Assembly (NCBI RefSeq): GCF_007655135.1
Contig: NC_045133.1
Location: 21,177,845 to 21,241,844, forward strand
DNA from: Punica granatum
Lineage: Eukaryota; Streptophyta; Magnoliopsida; Myrtales; Lythraceae
Reading direction: 5' to 3'
Length of the DNA: 64,000 nucleotides
The notes under the pieces were generated by a model. The model was not told the DNA's origin. It saw only the letters and a list, made by a program, of their open reading frames with translations, and did not search any database. Each line of letters begins with the position of its first letter. Positions within the stretch are counted from its first letter, which is position 1. Below, in pieces: positions 1-12,641 of this stretch. Both the position numbers and the translations under genes were made by a program.

Positions 1-3000
1 TTTGTTTAAATTAGCAGAGAGATGATCTCTATCAACTGTCATGTGCTCTGAAAGGAATAAGATGTTACAATCACATTTATTTATGTACAATTCTTAGTGA
101 ATCTTATTTTACTAATTATGTAAGAGATAAACTGATCCTTTCGGTAAGAGAAACTTCACGAATGACATCTAGATGACATTATGAAGCAACCACTCAACAC
201 GGTAACTTGATCCACGAATTCGACTAGGGATGATAGTGTAGCAACCAAGTTGGGGCGTGATGAGTTATGACACCATGCATGAGAGCTGACTCTTCAAGTA
301 CTTGGCCCGAGTTGGGGACATATGGTGTATTTAATTTTAGAGTTAAATAGAGTTGAGTTTTAATTTTAATTGAGTTGTAATGATTGAGTTGTTGAATTAT
401 GAGAAAAAAAATGAAAATATAATGAATAGTTAAGAAAAAGTAATGATTGTGCCGTTGAATTGTGAAAAAAGTAATGGATAGTTGAGAGAATTTAATATTA
501 AAAATTAAATTAAATTATTAAAAAATTGAAGAAAAAAAGAAAAAAAATAATTGTATTGTTGATTTTTGTTGTGTAGTGAGTAAAGTTAAAGTTAAAATTA
601 AAAATTTTAAAAATATGGTTATAAAACTAAACGGAGGTTTAGCTCTTCCAATTTTAGCATGCCCGTACTTTTCTTTGATGTGGAGACGATGGAAAACGAT
701 GTTGTGTAGAGCCTTTAATTAGACAATGCTTTTATTGATTATAAGGCTACACTGCCTCATTATTGTATTAATTAATTTAAAACTCATTAAGTCAGGCTTC
801 GGACTTGTAATTTACCTGTAAGACGAATATGAATTCTTTCTTTTCACAATTTTTAACAAAAATTTGTACGTTGACAACCGATGAATACTATTTTTGACCT
901 AATTATCCAATATTATTGTGCATTATATGAACCAATATTCCAAAGAGAAGGCAACATATATAATATTATATATGTGTGTGTATATATTTTCAAATGAACT
1001 ACATAAGAAGACAACTTGGGTAAAAGGAACAAATGAACGACCAGATTTGATAGCACTTCAATCAGATGTCGTACTGATAACAAGACTTTATTAATTAATT
1101 ATAACAAACATGAATTAAAAAGCTCTTTGGTGATTAAGTTAATCTTTTTATCCATAAAATATATAAAAAAAATTTGCGGGATAATTAGTATTGAAATACG
1201 TGTGTTTTTTCAGTTTACATATATAAAAGTTGCAACATGGCATATATCTCCCGCACAACCCTTCTAAAATTTCCCATAATTTTGTGCCTCGATTAGGCAC
1301 CGTGTCCTTTTCTCTATAAATATTAAGTTGTTTTAAGCTTTGATATTAATCAGGCTCAAACGTATTTAAATCTCTCGTAAGCCTGTACACGACTATAAAT
1401 TTTACGATTGCTCCATTTTTCATGAGCTTTGATACCATTTGAACCCAAAGACTTCGAGCATAGAGGATTGAATCGATTTGTAAATAAATTAATTGATTAG
1501 TAAATAATAGTTTCTCGGCCTAATGCATTTCATCATCTAGGAAAGACAAACAAAAGCTTTGATTACGAATCTGATTGAAGATCATTAGGATGTTAGGTGG
1601 GGTATTTACGTAGTTAAGGATAATATATAATCTTAAATTATTGTCTAATTGAAGATTTCAATGATTAATGGCTTTATCTGAATAAATAAATTGGCCACTG
1701 GAGATTTCATTATCGGTCGACACATTGTCAAACTTATCGATCGATGATTTAATTTTAATTTTCCAATAAACAAAAGGTGTCGAGGGTTTGCGCAATCGAA
1801 TGTTTATTGTACTCATTTGGTGGATCAATATAATATTCTTTTTAACATGTTCTTTTTTAAAGAGCAAATGTGCTGCATGCACAATGACCCAATTATTTCT
1901 CAAATACTTTGACCCCAAAACTCATTTCCAGCAGAAAAAAATATGATGTAACTTTTTATTCTAGGTAAGTAATGAGAAATTGTACTGGAGTGATGAGACC
2001 TAATAAGCTCCATGGCTCATTGACGAGTCTCGATCAGCTCCTATGACCATTGATCAACTCCTTTTTGTGATTTCCAGTTCGTCCCAACACGAAAGGGCGA
2101 TATTCATTAAGATAAGTCTTTATGGAAAAAAAGAAAAATGAAAAATCAACTCCATATTGATAGGGCAACGAAAATTAATCTATTTAGGCTGGGGCTCAGG
2201 ATGGTTGCACGTAGATATCAGTCGATAATATTAAATGGCAGGGGAGTGATTAAATATGTCATGATAAACAAAGATAATCTTAATTGCTATGCACCTACCT
2301 TTATCTGAATAATGAATATAAGCAGATCGGTGATTATGAAAATCAAATCGAGTAGTTTGTCAGAGATATGAAACTATGAGCAGAGAACAAATCCTAATTA
2401 ATTATTAATTAACTTATAAACTACGAGTTGGCTGTCATTTGTCTGTATCTATATTAATCTAATAGAGCTTAATTATCTTGATTGTAATGAGAAAGGTGGG
2501 GAGAGTAAGAGAAAGTAGAAAGAATAAACTAATCAGTGGCAACAAAATGCAAAAGCAAAATTCCATCTTTTGCCAGCTACCTGTGCGAATGACATGGATG
2601 CCCATTATAGGATAAAACCAGGGTGTCCTTTAACAATGTGGGAAGGTGCGGTAAGTTCGTGACCTCTTTTTTTTTTTTTTTTTTTTTTTCTGGTATATAT
2701 TGGTACATCTATTAGATCGGTTCTCCTCTCTCGTGTATCAAATCATCGTTTAAAAAAATTTACACAGGATACACGCAATCGAGCCTCTCACGACCTCATG
2801 TATGCAAGTCATTAGAATGAGCGATTAAAATGACCAAACTTCTCATTCTTGAAGTTATTTTATGCAAGTGATCGGAATTTCAAAGGACCCATATCTAGCC
2901 AAATATATCATTGAATTCAACAAGATGATGGAGGTACATTGAAGATAATGGCGATCCTTCCATGATGGGCATGTCCTTTCACTTTTATATATTTCGAGTG

Positions 3001-6000
3001 CACGTCAAAGGATCATTCTATATTGAAATTTTTTTACAGGTTGAACTCATATCATATAGATATTCATAAGGTTTTTTATTCAATTCTTATTTATTTATAT
3101 TATATATATAACTTTTAAATTCGTAATTTTGATCCTTTTTAAGCTGCTTTCCTTAAATAACTAAGTAAGAAAAATGAAATTTTTTCTATTTTATAATCTT
3201 TTTGGACATGGAGATGGGTGGAAAATCCTCATCTCCTTTTTTCAACATCCATGTGTAGTTGTGGAGGAAGAATGATTGCTTGTACATGGGAGGAGCCTCC
3301 CCTTTTACTTGATCCCCATTTTTATTTTTGTTTTTATTATTTCATAGTTTATTATTACTTTTGGAGGGAATGAATTTTCAACCTTTGCTTTGATAGTACG
3401 AAAGAATTTTGATGCAATCAGTAAAGATCAATAGAGCCTAAATCATACCTTTCTGGGCCCACGTTGCAAGGCCCAGCTCAGCTCCCGACACTCCTATTTG
3501 TTTTTCCCTCCTTTTCGATTACAAAGAAAATTTGCAAGATTACAATAATAAAATAGAAATCGGAAACAAATGATATATATAGTTTTAGTGACAAAAAAAA
3601 ATAAATCGTATCTGAAATATCTTAGTTTATAATTCAGGCTGCAAACCACTGAATAAGCCCCATTTTTTTTTTTCTTTCAAATGCCAAAAGGGAGTTTTTC
3701 CTTGGATCCTATTTGCTTTATGGAATACAATGTCCTTATTAAGCCATCTGTCCTTGTTTCTTTTTTTTTTCTTTTTTTTTCTCTCTCTCTCTCTTTATTT
3801 TCCCAATTTTTCTCACTGTGTCAATGATGGTCTATGATCAGGTTCTCGATCGATATCACGTTTTTGGCAATATCTTACGCCCAGGAAAATTAATTCGGTC
3901 GGGCAACTCCACATAATAATAATTTCTTAATAATTAATACGATCAATGTTCACTTGACATTTACAGAGCGGGCCACTAATCAACCTGGAGAGCTCCAGTT
4001 ATAATTTAACCGTAATCTAATGCGCAACGTAAAATTGCGGTTTAAGAGATCGAGGGCGGTATTCTATAGGAAATGTTAACTCCCGACGGTCTGTCTGTCC
4101 ATGCCATGTTTTCTACATCTCAGCTGTGACCAGAAACAGCGGATCAAACCGATGATCATGTCCTGGAAAACAAGTGGTGGTCAGCGGCGCGACAGAATCG
4201 ATCAGATCTCGACGATGAAGTGACACGACTCCCCCCCGTGCTGCGAGGGTCCCGCAATAAGCAATTTCAACTGTGGACAAATTACTAGAGCCGATGATCT
4301 TGTCAAATCAAATGGTTCGGTTGGCATGCGAATGGATCCGATGTTTGTCTTAATTTGCATTGCAATTTGCATGCACAGGGCAGTGTCTGCAAAAGGTCTC
4401 CTCTCGCTCTGTCCGTCTGAGTTCTTCGTGGTTAGAGACGTTCACATGTGGTTCCATTTTCACGTGCGTCTGCTCCAAAAAATTTAACTTTCATTCACCT
4501 CGTGAGACCTGAGACAAAACAAACAACAATTATTTCACAAATATCTATTTTTAGTCTTCTTTTTAATTTTTTTTTTTTTCATCTATTCCCAAAAACGCTA
4601 AATAATCTAACCACGAGATATAGCGTAGTCAGTAAACTCCGTATCATGTAGACAAGCTTTACGTGCAATTTGGGGGTTCATACCTATTACAAGAAGCTCG
4701 TACTCTCGTAATCAGAGTCGATTCAAACACACAAACGAAGATTACCCTTAACCAAAACGGTCAGGATATATCGTGATGTCACTGAAAAGGGTACTAAATA
4801 ATCTATGCGAAAAGGGTAGATCTTGAATCTGGGTCCTCTTTGAGATGGAAACGGAAGAAGAGAAGAGGGATGTGGTTTTTGTCTCACTGTTTGCAAAATC
4901 TGTTGTCTACAGCCCAACCGGCAGGTCGATTTAATGTTGTACTCCCTATGGTTTTGGACTAGCTGGCAGTGGGCTTTCTTGGCATCCCATCGCACTTATT
5001 GCAGCGCGTCGATCTTCAGTCCGAAATTATACGACTTGTATCGAATAATCCAGTCAGTAAATCTTTTCAATGATGACCACAAACTTATTTGCATCCTGCG
5101 GATCAGGTCCGGACCCGCATAAGAAACTTACTCGGCTCTTTCGCGATGTATAACGCGTAAGCAAGTAAATACCGAGCCCTTCAATATAATTAAGGCTGAT
5201 CTTCTGGGCCTAGTCCATGACAGCTGATATTATTAAGTTAACCCATGAGGTCATGTATGGTCTATGGGTCGATCTATCGGATTGATACTTGGCGCAGGCT
5301 CGGAGATAGGAGCATGAGCAGTCTGACCTGGCAGCACAGATCGATTTCATCTGTTTCTTGGATGTTATTTCTTTAGCTCGATCTCCTGATCGCATCGTAC
5401 GACGATTGTTGAAGCTTCACTACGAGGAAGTATACTCGAATGTAGCTGATGGATATGGATTCTGGCCCATCCTTCATTAGTGGGCCATATGGACTTCAGT
5501 TATCCTGGACTCGTTGTGGTGGAGGCCCATATGGTGAATAAGCCCAGTTCCTGAAGAATTGTTAACCGGAAAACTTATGGACTTGTTTGGTTCAGGAAAT
5601 GGAATTAATTTCTCCCCTAGGCTAGATTTTCCCAATTCCACATTAAATTATCTATTGAGAAGAACGAACATAAATAAGGAAATGTTATGATTGGATCACA
5701 TCTTGTAAAAACATATCCATGGTGAAATCATAGGGAAGGCGTGCCCTACAACGGCTCTGCTGAAGATGATGAGATGCTTAGGTTTGCAATCATTGCACTG
5801 AATAATCTGAAGATGAGGAACGTAGAGGAATATAATGGATTTCTGTATAATGACTGTAATTATATTGAGATAAACATAATGATTTTTAGCTTGAATTAGA
5901 GAATATGAATGATTAAATTTAATTAGATAAACTTATTTTTTATAATATCATTCTATATGTCATATGTCTATATCATACATGTAAAACTGACTAGAAATGA

Positions 6001-8450
6001 TGGAATAGACATTCCATAAGTTTTTTGAAGTAATGACCATTCTATCATATTGTAAAGAAATTTTCGTCCAAATGGAATGCTCTTTCTAATTCATACAAGT
6101 ATCTTCATAATACTGCCCTAACAACTCACTCTTCAAGCAACTACCTCAAGCAACTTCTGCCCTTGCTACTTCCTTGTAACAGCCGCAACACTCTTCCCCA
6201 ATCCCATAACAACACCACCTAATTGCACAAGTACGATAAAGTTATACTGAAACAAATTTTCAGAAACGAATAAGAAAGAAGCAAGATTTGAGCCGAGAAT
6301 GAAGCAGTAGGGACGCAAAAAGGGGGGATACCTAGCTTAGCCTAGAATTCAGGTTGAGAGGATCTCGAAACGGAGCACTCTACAATGCAAAAAATTGAAG
6401 AGATAAGCCACCGAAAAAGAAATTGAAAGGAGAAAGGACTCCTATCTCTTTCTTCACCGTTGACTCTATGTTCCCCACAAAAAACAGAACCCCTATCTCT
6501 TTCTCTCTTTTCTATAATTGAGCACACTGTCATCTTGAGCTCAATGTATTCCGCATCTCCCAACTGCCCGTTGTCGTCGATTTCGAGCTCACGAAGGTTA
6601 GTTCTTCCTCTACAACCTGGACTCACGGTTGAAGACGACCAAAAGGGATTACCAATATGCCGGGGTCGCATTGGGCTGCCCCACCACCGATCTTCCCCTT
6701 CGCCACCTGGTCTCTCTTTCTATCTCTCTGTGTAATTTCCAGAAGACTTTTTCTTTGGGTTTTCATTTTTTCTATAAAAATAACACTATAAGTAATGGAA
6801 GAGAAAAAAGAAGAATGAATAAAAAAAAGGCATGAAACAATAAAAAAAAAATGCCACTAAGAGGGTTCCCTCTTTTTTAATTTAATGGGAGGCTGACGGA
6901 GGAGCTCCTCAAACATACTTTTCAACTGCTAAGAGATACTGTGATGTAAGAAATTTTTCGAGATTCAATTTGATATAAAGTCCATCTTTTACGGTATATT
7001 TGACAGTTTCTCTACTTCTTTTCATTGTGATTCCCATCATATGCACAATTGGCGATACATATATATTCTATGTATCTGTCCTAGTTACATCAGATGATGC
7101 ATTCCGAGATAAAAGGCAACGGGGAATCTGGCTCGATCGCTTAAATCTTATCCCCGTTCCGATTAGACATTGGTGTCCGAAATCTATCATCCTATCTTTT
7201 CAAGCTCCAAGAGATACGTTCAATCCACATCTTGTTCCATAATTAGTACCACGTAATTGGAGAGGATTCTCCACTTTTGGTGGGTGCTATCCCTTTCTCT
7301 TCTTGCAATAAACGATCCAATTCCCGGTCCTTTCCCCTTCTCTTTCATTATGATCGCCAAGTTTTGGTGGCAAAGAATTGCTTCCTTCCATCAGATCAAT
7401 TCTGAACTTCTGTCCTTATAAATATGCCTTTCGACTGCCAATTTTCCACAAAATTTATGAAGAAAAAGAAAATTGTGATTCAAATAAACGGGTGTAGTAC
7501 AATTGCACCGATTCTTATTTAAAATCAAGATATTCTAAATTTTATTTGTAATTGTGGAAGTTCTCGTGTGTATGTGCGTATATAATAGTCCAATTTTATG
7601 TCCCTCTCAATTTCTAGACCATAATTAAGCCTCCTTTCCTAAATCATTTCATCATTATAAACATCTTATACACAGGTTGATGCCATTGCATGCATATGTC
7701 ACTACCTCAGCATGCATACGTCACTTGTGTTACTTGTTCTGGCATCCAATATAGAGGAAATTTCTATTCGATGCAAATTCATTAGTCCATAATAGTTTAA
7801 TAAATATTATGTGGTTATCACTCACTAAATATTTTCTAACCAATTATATCAAGTAAAACTGATAATAAATCTGTTATATAGGCTCCACAAATAAGTCCTA
7901 TGAACTGATTTTATATGTACGTTTAATAGATAGACGACTAAAAAAATATCCAATGTATACTAATTCAGACTTGCACTTACAAAATAATTATTATTTAACA
8001 ACGTCCGATTAGTCTAATTTTGTTAAATGAATAAAATATGTAATACAAGGTAATTGGCGCTATTCTTTACAAATTAATTACTTATTAATTAACTGTTCAA
8101 AATTAGTTTGGTTTTATTAAAGAATTACTATTGAAATTATATATAAAATGAAAATGCCAATTATACAAAGAATTTTCATAAAGACGATTTTAAAAGAAGG
8201 GGGCGAAAACAAGCTTGCATTGAAGTCTATAAGCCAGATGATGTGATAAATTTCATTTACAATTAAGTTAATTATATAATATATATTAAATAGGACGATT
8301 AATTACAAACTTATTATTAAATCATTATAACTCTAAATCAAATATTATCTAATTTTATTGAAAATTATTGTTTGAAACTCGATTTAATAATTAAAAAGTA
8401 TTGTTATTTTTAAGGAAGGTTGGTCTATTAAAGGGTGAATAAATCAAATA
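1..8450. other. AT-rich intergenic DNA, no gene recognised
   Basis: No open reading frame here has protein-like composition or a recognisable domain; the ORFs are short and isolated. The stretch holds homopolymer and simple runs (a T run near 2668-2690, a CT run near 3780-3794) and one MITE-like repeat at about 322-637, listed separately. I see no convincing promoter-gene unit. Confidence 0.6.
322..637 (+). repeat. AT-rich MITE-like repeat, copy 1
   Basis: This stretch matches the reverse complement of 40508-40826 along its length. Shared blocks include TTTTAGAGTTAA, GTTGAATTATGAGAAAA, AATGAATAGTTAAGA and GAGAATTTAATATTAAAAATTAAATT. The outer ends resemble TGTTTGATTTT and AAAACTAAAC, a common pattern of plant MITEs that insert into AT-rich DNA. 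There is no coding capacity. Confidence 0.6.
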
Positions 8451-8460
8451 AAAAACGGGA

Positions 8461-8760
8461 AAATGACACTATTGGTCCTATTTGTTTGTCAATTTTTGAC
8501 TTTGAGTCCTAAATATTTCAGTTTGGAAAAACAAGTCCTAAAAGTTTTGAAAAAGTGTCACTTTTGGTCCTATCTGTTACCACCGTTAACGGAGTTGCCA
8601 GCAAGGCTAACGGACCCTCTAGCTGACCGTTAAGTGCTGACGTGGCACAATAGCCCGACTCCACCCGTGCGGGCGGCCCGAATTCTAAAAGACCCGGCTT
8701 CAATTTCAACCCGGCTTCAGCTTCAATTGCTACCTGAGTAAAATCCCCAAATTTTCAAAA
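8461..8760 (+). mobile_element. MULE-like terminal region (single end)
   Basis: The stretch begins with AAATGACACTATTGGTCCTA and carries the repetitive 'no more than X, tolerated' type text common in plant Mutator-like terminal sequences: AGTCCTAAA, GTGTCACTTTTGGTCCTA, and CCACCGTTAACGGAGTTG followed by GTTAAGTGCTGACGTGGCA. It then passes into a CT/GAAATCGAG-rich leader-like segment. I could not find the opposite inverted end in the window, so this is either a truncated element or one with a diverged partner. Confidence 0.4.
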
Positions 8761-11700
8761 TCGCAACCCTAATCGAGCTGAAATCGAGCTCTTCCTTCCT
8801 CCCTCCTGAAATCGACTTGTTCCCTTTCCTACCTCCCTCTTGAAATCGAGCATCCTGAAATCGATTCGTTCTCCGAGCAGCTCGTCCCTTTCCTCCGTCC
8901 CGAAATCGAGCAGCTCGTCCCCTCTCCTAAACCGTGAATCCCCTCAGCTTGTCCCTTTCCTCCAGTTCTACAGATTGCCTTTCAGTATACGATCATTGTT
9001 CCTCATGAAGAACTTTCGGAGTAGGGAAAGATTTCTGACAATAGGTACAATCAATCACCTTAAACATAGTTATATAGAGGCCAGGTTAGACTTGCGGACC
9101 TGTGTTGTACTTTTTAGCATCACTTACGAGTTAAAGCTCAAGTCCATGTACTTTCTCAAGAGATTTGGATGGGACAGTTTGTGCGAATTCAGTCTTGATG
9201 ACTTAAAAATTGGTCAGGGTTCCATTCATGAAAAGAATCTTTATACTATAGCTGCCTTGAATTGCTGAATACTTGATACTGTTAATTGTGTTGATAGTAA
9301 TTTGGTGGAGGTGTTAATCTTATTCGACAATCCTCATTAAACTTAAGGAACAACAAGCTAGGTCTGCTGCTATCTGGTTGTTGCTTGTGCATCCTTGCTT
9401 CTCCTCCCTCTCCATCAAATGTACAGTTGATTTTGACTTTTATGGATTTTTAGGTCATACAAGCATCCTTGTTTTAGTGTCGTTATAATTTCATTTTTTC
9501 TTAGAGAACAACTATTTGTAATTTTGTACTCGTTAGTATTATTATTATTTATTCAAAGTGTTTCTGCATGCTCATATATTTTCTTTTGTCCTTTAATACT
9601 AATGCAGGCTTGTAATGCTCATGGGATCTACTGTGTGCCCTTGTATGACACTTTAGGTATGCATTACTGTCTCAAGCTGGATAAGGAGCCATGTTAGTGA
9701 TAAAACATGCAGTTATAATTTCATACCTGATAATACCAAAGGTTTTTCCATGATATTTGTAGACATGTACTTTACATTTATCTTGTTAAAATGCTGGTCC
9801 TTTGTTTTAACCGTGTTTTGCACGGTATAGTTCACTCATCTCAATATTGTAATTGTATTACAAGGCATAATATTTATTTTTAATGGTGTAGGTGCTGGAG
9901 CTGTAGAATTTATTATACGTCATGCAGAGGTTTCGTGAATGGTGTGATGAAAATTTCATCCCGAATGCCTCAAACAAAAACAGTCTTCTATACTTGATAT
10001 ACTCAATCTCATGATACATGTTGAATTGTATGTAAAGCCGAATACTATGAAGGTTGTATGTATGGCTTGGAAATGTACGGAGGTGCTGTGAAGGAAAAAA
10101 CTGCAAACAGTTTATCATAATTGGTTAGTTAATATGTTGTTAACCGTACCATGGAGCATTTGCAAATAGTTTATCATAATTGGCTGGTTAATATGTTGTT
10201 AATCGTACCATGGAGCACTGGCAAATAATCATTGGCCTATTAAATTATCTATTGAGCCATCAAAAAGATTCGACCAAGGATACAATAATTGGATTAATTG
10301 CGGTTATAGCAGTAAGAAGCAAGATAGAGACAGATTGACTCGTCCAAGTTCCGACTGAAATAGGAACCACACAAGGACTTGCCATCCGTCATTTATTTGA
10401 GGCATCCCGAGAAAGTCCCGACCATTTATTTGTCATCCTAGAAGCTTATTGTGTCAATCCCACATAGAATCGATAGAAGCCACAATTTGTGTTTGCTGAT
10501 TGTGACGGCACGGATGCAACACTCTTTTAAAGTGAGAATAATTTTAAGGTGAAAGAAAACATCTAACTGTAATCACAGATACAATGTAGCAGCCTTTCGA
10601 AGTTCCAATAAGAGCCCTCTACCTTCATACATAGACTACAACTAAATAAGGAAAGGGTCCTCAAGCCATATGTAGAACTCAACCATCTGATACTGACATT
10701 TAGAAGAGACGTCGACAACAGAGAAAAATAGAGGAGGTCTTGAGCAGTACTCGAGCGCCAAGAATCCTTTGGAGAATTGTGCCGACATATAGAGCCTAGG
10801 CCGGGAAGGGCTGTCGACCAATCTGGCAAGCCGGGAAAGACATCAGGCTGTTGAGCAATCCGGCAGGGCAGGGGAAGGCTATCAATCCGATAGTCAAACC
10901 AAGTACCGCTAAGCAACCTCAGTCGATTCAAACAAGCAGTACATTTTGTGAAATTACGTAGAGCTTCCATGTAATTTTGCAAGCATGAATCCCATATTTT
11001 CCAACCGCACAATTCCCCACCATTAAAAAAACAAACGAATTAAATAGACAATACAAAGTTTCACCATTGCATTAGCGTACGGGTGATTGACATGTTCGTG
11101 GTAGCCTCATAGCTACAAGTGACGCTACCTTTTAGCACATCTCTTTTGTCGATACTTCTCTAAATTTTTAATTTCAAATATACGTACATAAAATATATGC
11201 GATTTATTATTTCTTTTCAACATGGATCGACCTCTCGAATCTCGATTGATAAACCTTCAGCCGCATTGTGTGTTAAATTCTTCAAATTTCAATCTAGAAA
11301 CACTTATGTTATAGTTGTCTTTTTTATACCGTTCACAAACGCATTTAATTACTTTTAAAGGTGATCAAGTAGCGTTGGCTACCAGTCATAGAAAAAGCTT
11401 CTAAAGTTTATAAGCATGGAAGTTTTTCAAGAAAATTTGTATGAGTAATCTCCTTATAATAGGAAGTCGTAGAATTTACAAATTTATACGAGAATTGCTT
11501 AGCAAACCACGTCGATATACTTCATTATTCCGAATTATTTAAATTCTTAAGTAAGTTTGGCTGGATATTTTGATTGAATAAAGGTCCAACTAATTAATTA
11601 TAGACTATATAAAAAGTTTCAACTTGGTCATGGGAGCAATATGTAGCTAAACCAAATTGACAAAAAATTATATAGCACTACAAACATGAACGCGGAATAT

Positions 11701-11780
11701 AAAATTTCTCGACAAATTTTACTAACTGTCAATATAAGAATTTATTCTTTGCAACAAATTTAATAATATGTCTCAATAAT
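8760..11780. other. Intergenic / degraded element body
   Basis: After the MULE-like end there are ORFs of 142 aa (8840-9268, plus) and 149 aa (10563-11012, minus). Neither has a domain I recognise, and the first opens with a serine-rich stretch caused by repeated GAAATCGAG/CTCGTCCC text. Both may be element-derived or chance. A 59-bp tandem repeat (10103-10220) is listed separately. Confidence 0.4.
10103..10230. repeat. 59-bp tandem repeat, two full copies plus partial
   Basis: The unit starting GCAAACAGTTTATCATAATT at 10103 recurs at 10162 with few changes, and its first bases (GCAAATAAT) begin again at 10221. Each unit ends with CGTACCATGGAGCA. The period is 59 bases. Confidence 0.85.
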
Positions 11781-12104
11781 CACTCATCAGTTCCTCTTTC
11801 CTTTCTATGCCTCGCTCTACTCGAATTCGAATTTTTTTTACTTCTGTCCCCGATCATGTATATGATTCTCAATTTACAATGGCTTAACTCTGGCTCGAAC
11901 TCGGGACGACCCTTGACGGCCCTTCTGCCATCACCACAAGTTCTCGTCGAGAAGCCATGCCTACACGTGATTACCTTGGCCGACTGCCTTATGGACGGGC
12001 TCATATTCGGCTCAAAAATGAAATTCATATTCCTAGCATAGCCTTTAAAGCAGAGAAAGATCATCGACTAATAAGTTCATGAGCCCTTCTATTGTGCCAA
12101 CTCT

Positions 12105-12572
12105 TCACCAACCGGTTGTTCCAATCGGTCCGTGAAGCAACGGCCGAGATTCAACCCAAAGATCGAGCCCATTACTCTTGCCGCCAACATGGCAGTACCT
12201 CTGCAGGTCCTTGACATCGACGGTCCGGGCCGGCTGACTCGACCCTGATCTGGAGACGAGCCGGAGAACATCCTCGAATAGTGTCTCATCACAGGGGATC
12301 ACCAGTGGGCCGCCGCTGTTGGTGAAGCCATACTCCTCCTCGGCCTGCATGAGTAGGCCCCGGAACACTGGGTGGTTCAGGTGCGCTGCACGAACCACGA
12401 ACCTCCTCCGACCGTCCCCCACGCAGACCGCCACGTGCCCTGCCGGCACGTCAGCAGGGACCCTGCCAGCGGCTGAGAGCCGTGCCTTCCGGCGCCACCT
12501 CATCATCATCTGACGGAGCCGCACGATGTGGCGGATCTTGCTGCATTTGCTAACCACTTCGGTGGCCGAAGA

Positions 12573-12575
<3 letters not shown>
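12105..12575 (-). CDS. SAUR family auxin-responsive protein
   Basis: This is an intronless gene for a 156-aa small auxin up RNA protein. The N-terminus carries SKCSKIRHIVRLRQMMMRW, typical of the SAUR52/At1g75590-like clade. The SAUR core follows: DVPAGHVAVCVGDGRRRFVVRA, then LNHPVFRGLLMQAEEEYGF, then PLVIPCDETLFEDVLRLV. SAURs of this kind inhibit PP2C.D phosphatases and promote plasma-membrane H+-ATPase activity and cell expansion; that is family knowledge, not seen here. I start at the ATG at 12573-12575. The in-frame upstream ATG at 12641 would translate a GA microsatellite as Arg-Glu repeats, which is not part of the family. The C-terminal tail after the domain (about residues 120-156) is longer than in many SAURs. 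The single exon fits the family. Confidence 0.93.

Positions 12576-12614
<39 letters not shown>
12576..12614 (-). repeat. (GA)n microsatellite in the SAUR 5' leader
   Basis: An almost perfect CT run on the plus strand reads as GA on the sense strand of the SAUR gene. It abuts the start codon, with essentially no spacer. GA/CT tracts in plant 5' leaders can bind BPC-type GAGA factors. Here it may act as promoter or leader, but length variation would also change the immediate start-codon context. Confidence 0.9.
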
Positions 12615-12618
<4 letters not shown>

Positions 12619-12641
12619 TTTCCGGGGAAGTTATTGAACAC

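Noticed and set aside
10563..11012. 149-aa minus-strand ORF
   Set aside because: It has Leu/Cys/Ser-rich text without any domain I recognise and no splice-supported extension; it is probably chance or element-derived.
11780..12064. Possible second tRNA-derived SINE (B-box-like GAGTTCGAGCC on the minus strand)
   Set aside because: There is no convincing A box and no target-site duplication found around it.
12576..12641. N-terminal extension of the SAUR ORF with an Arg-Glu repeat
   Set aside because: It is the GA microsatellite read in frame; SAUR relatives start at the MSS-type methionine that follows it.
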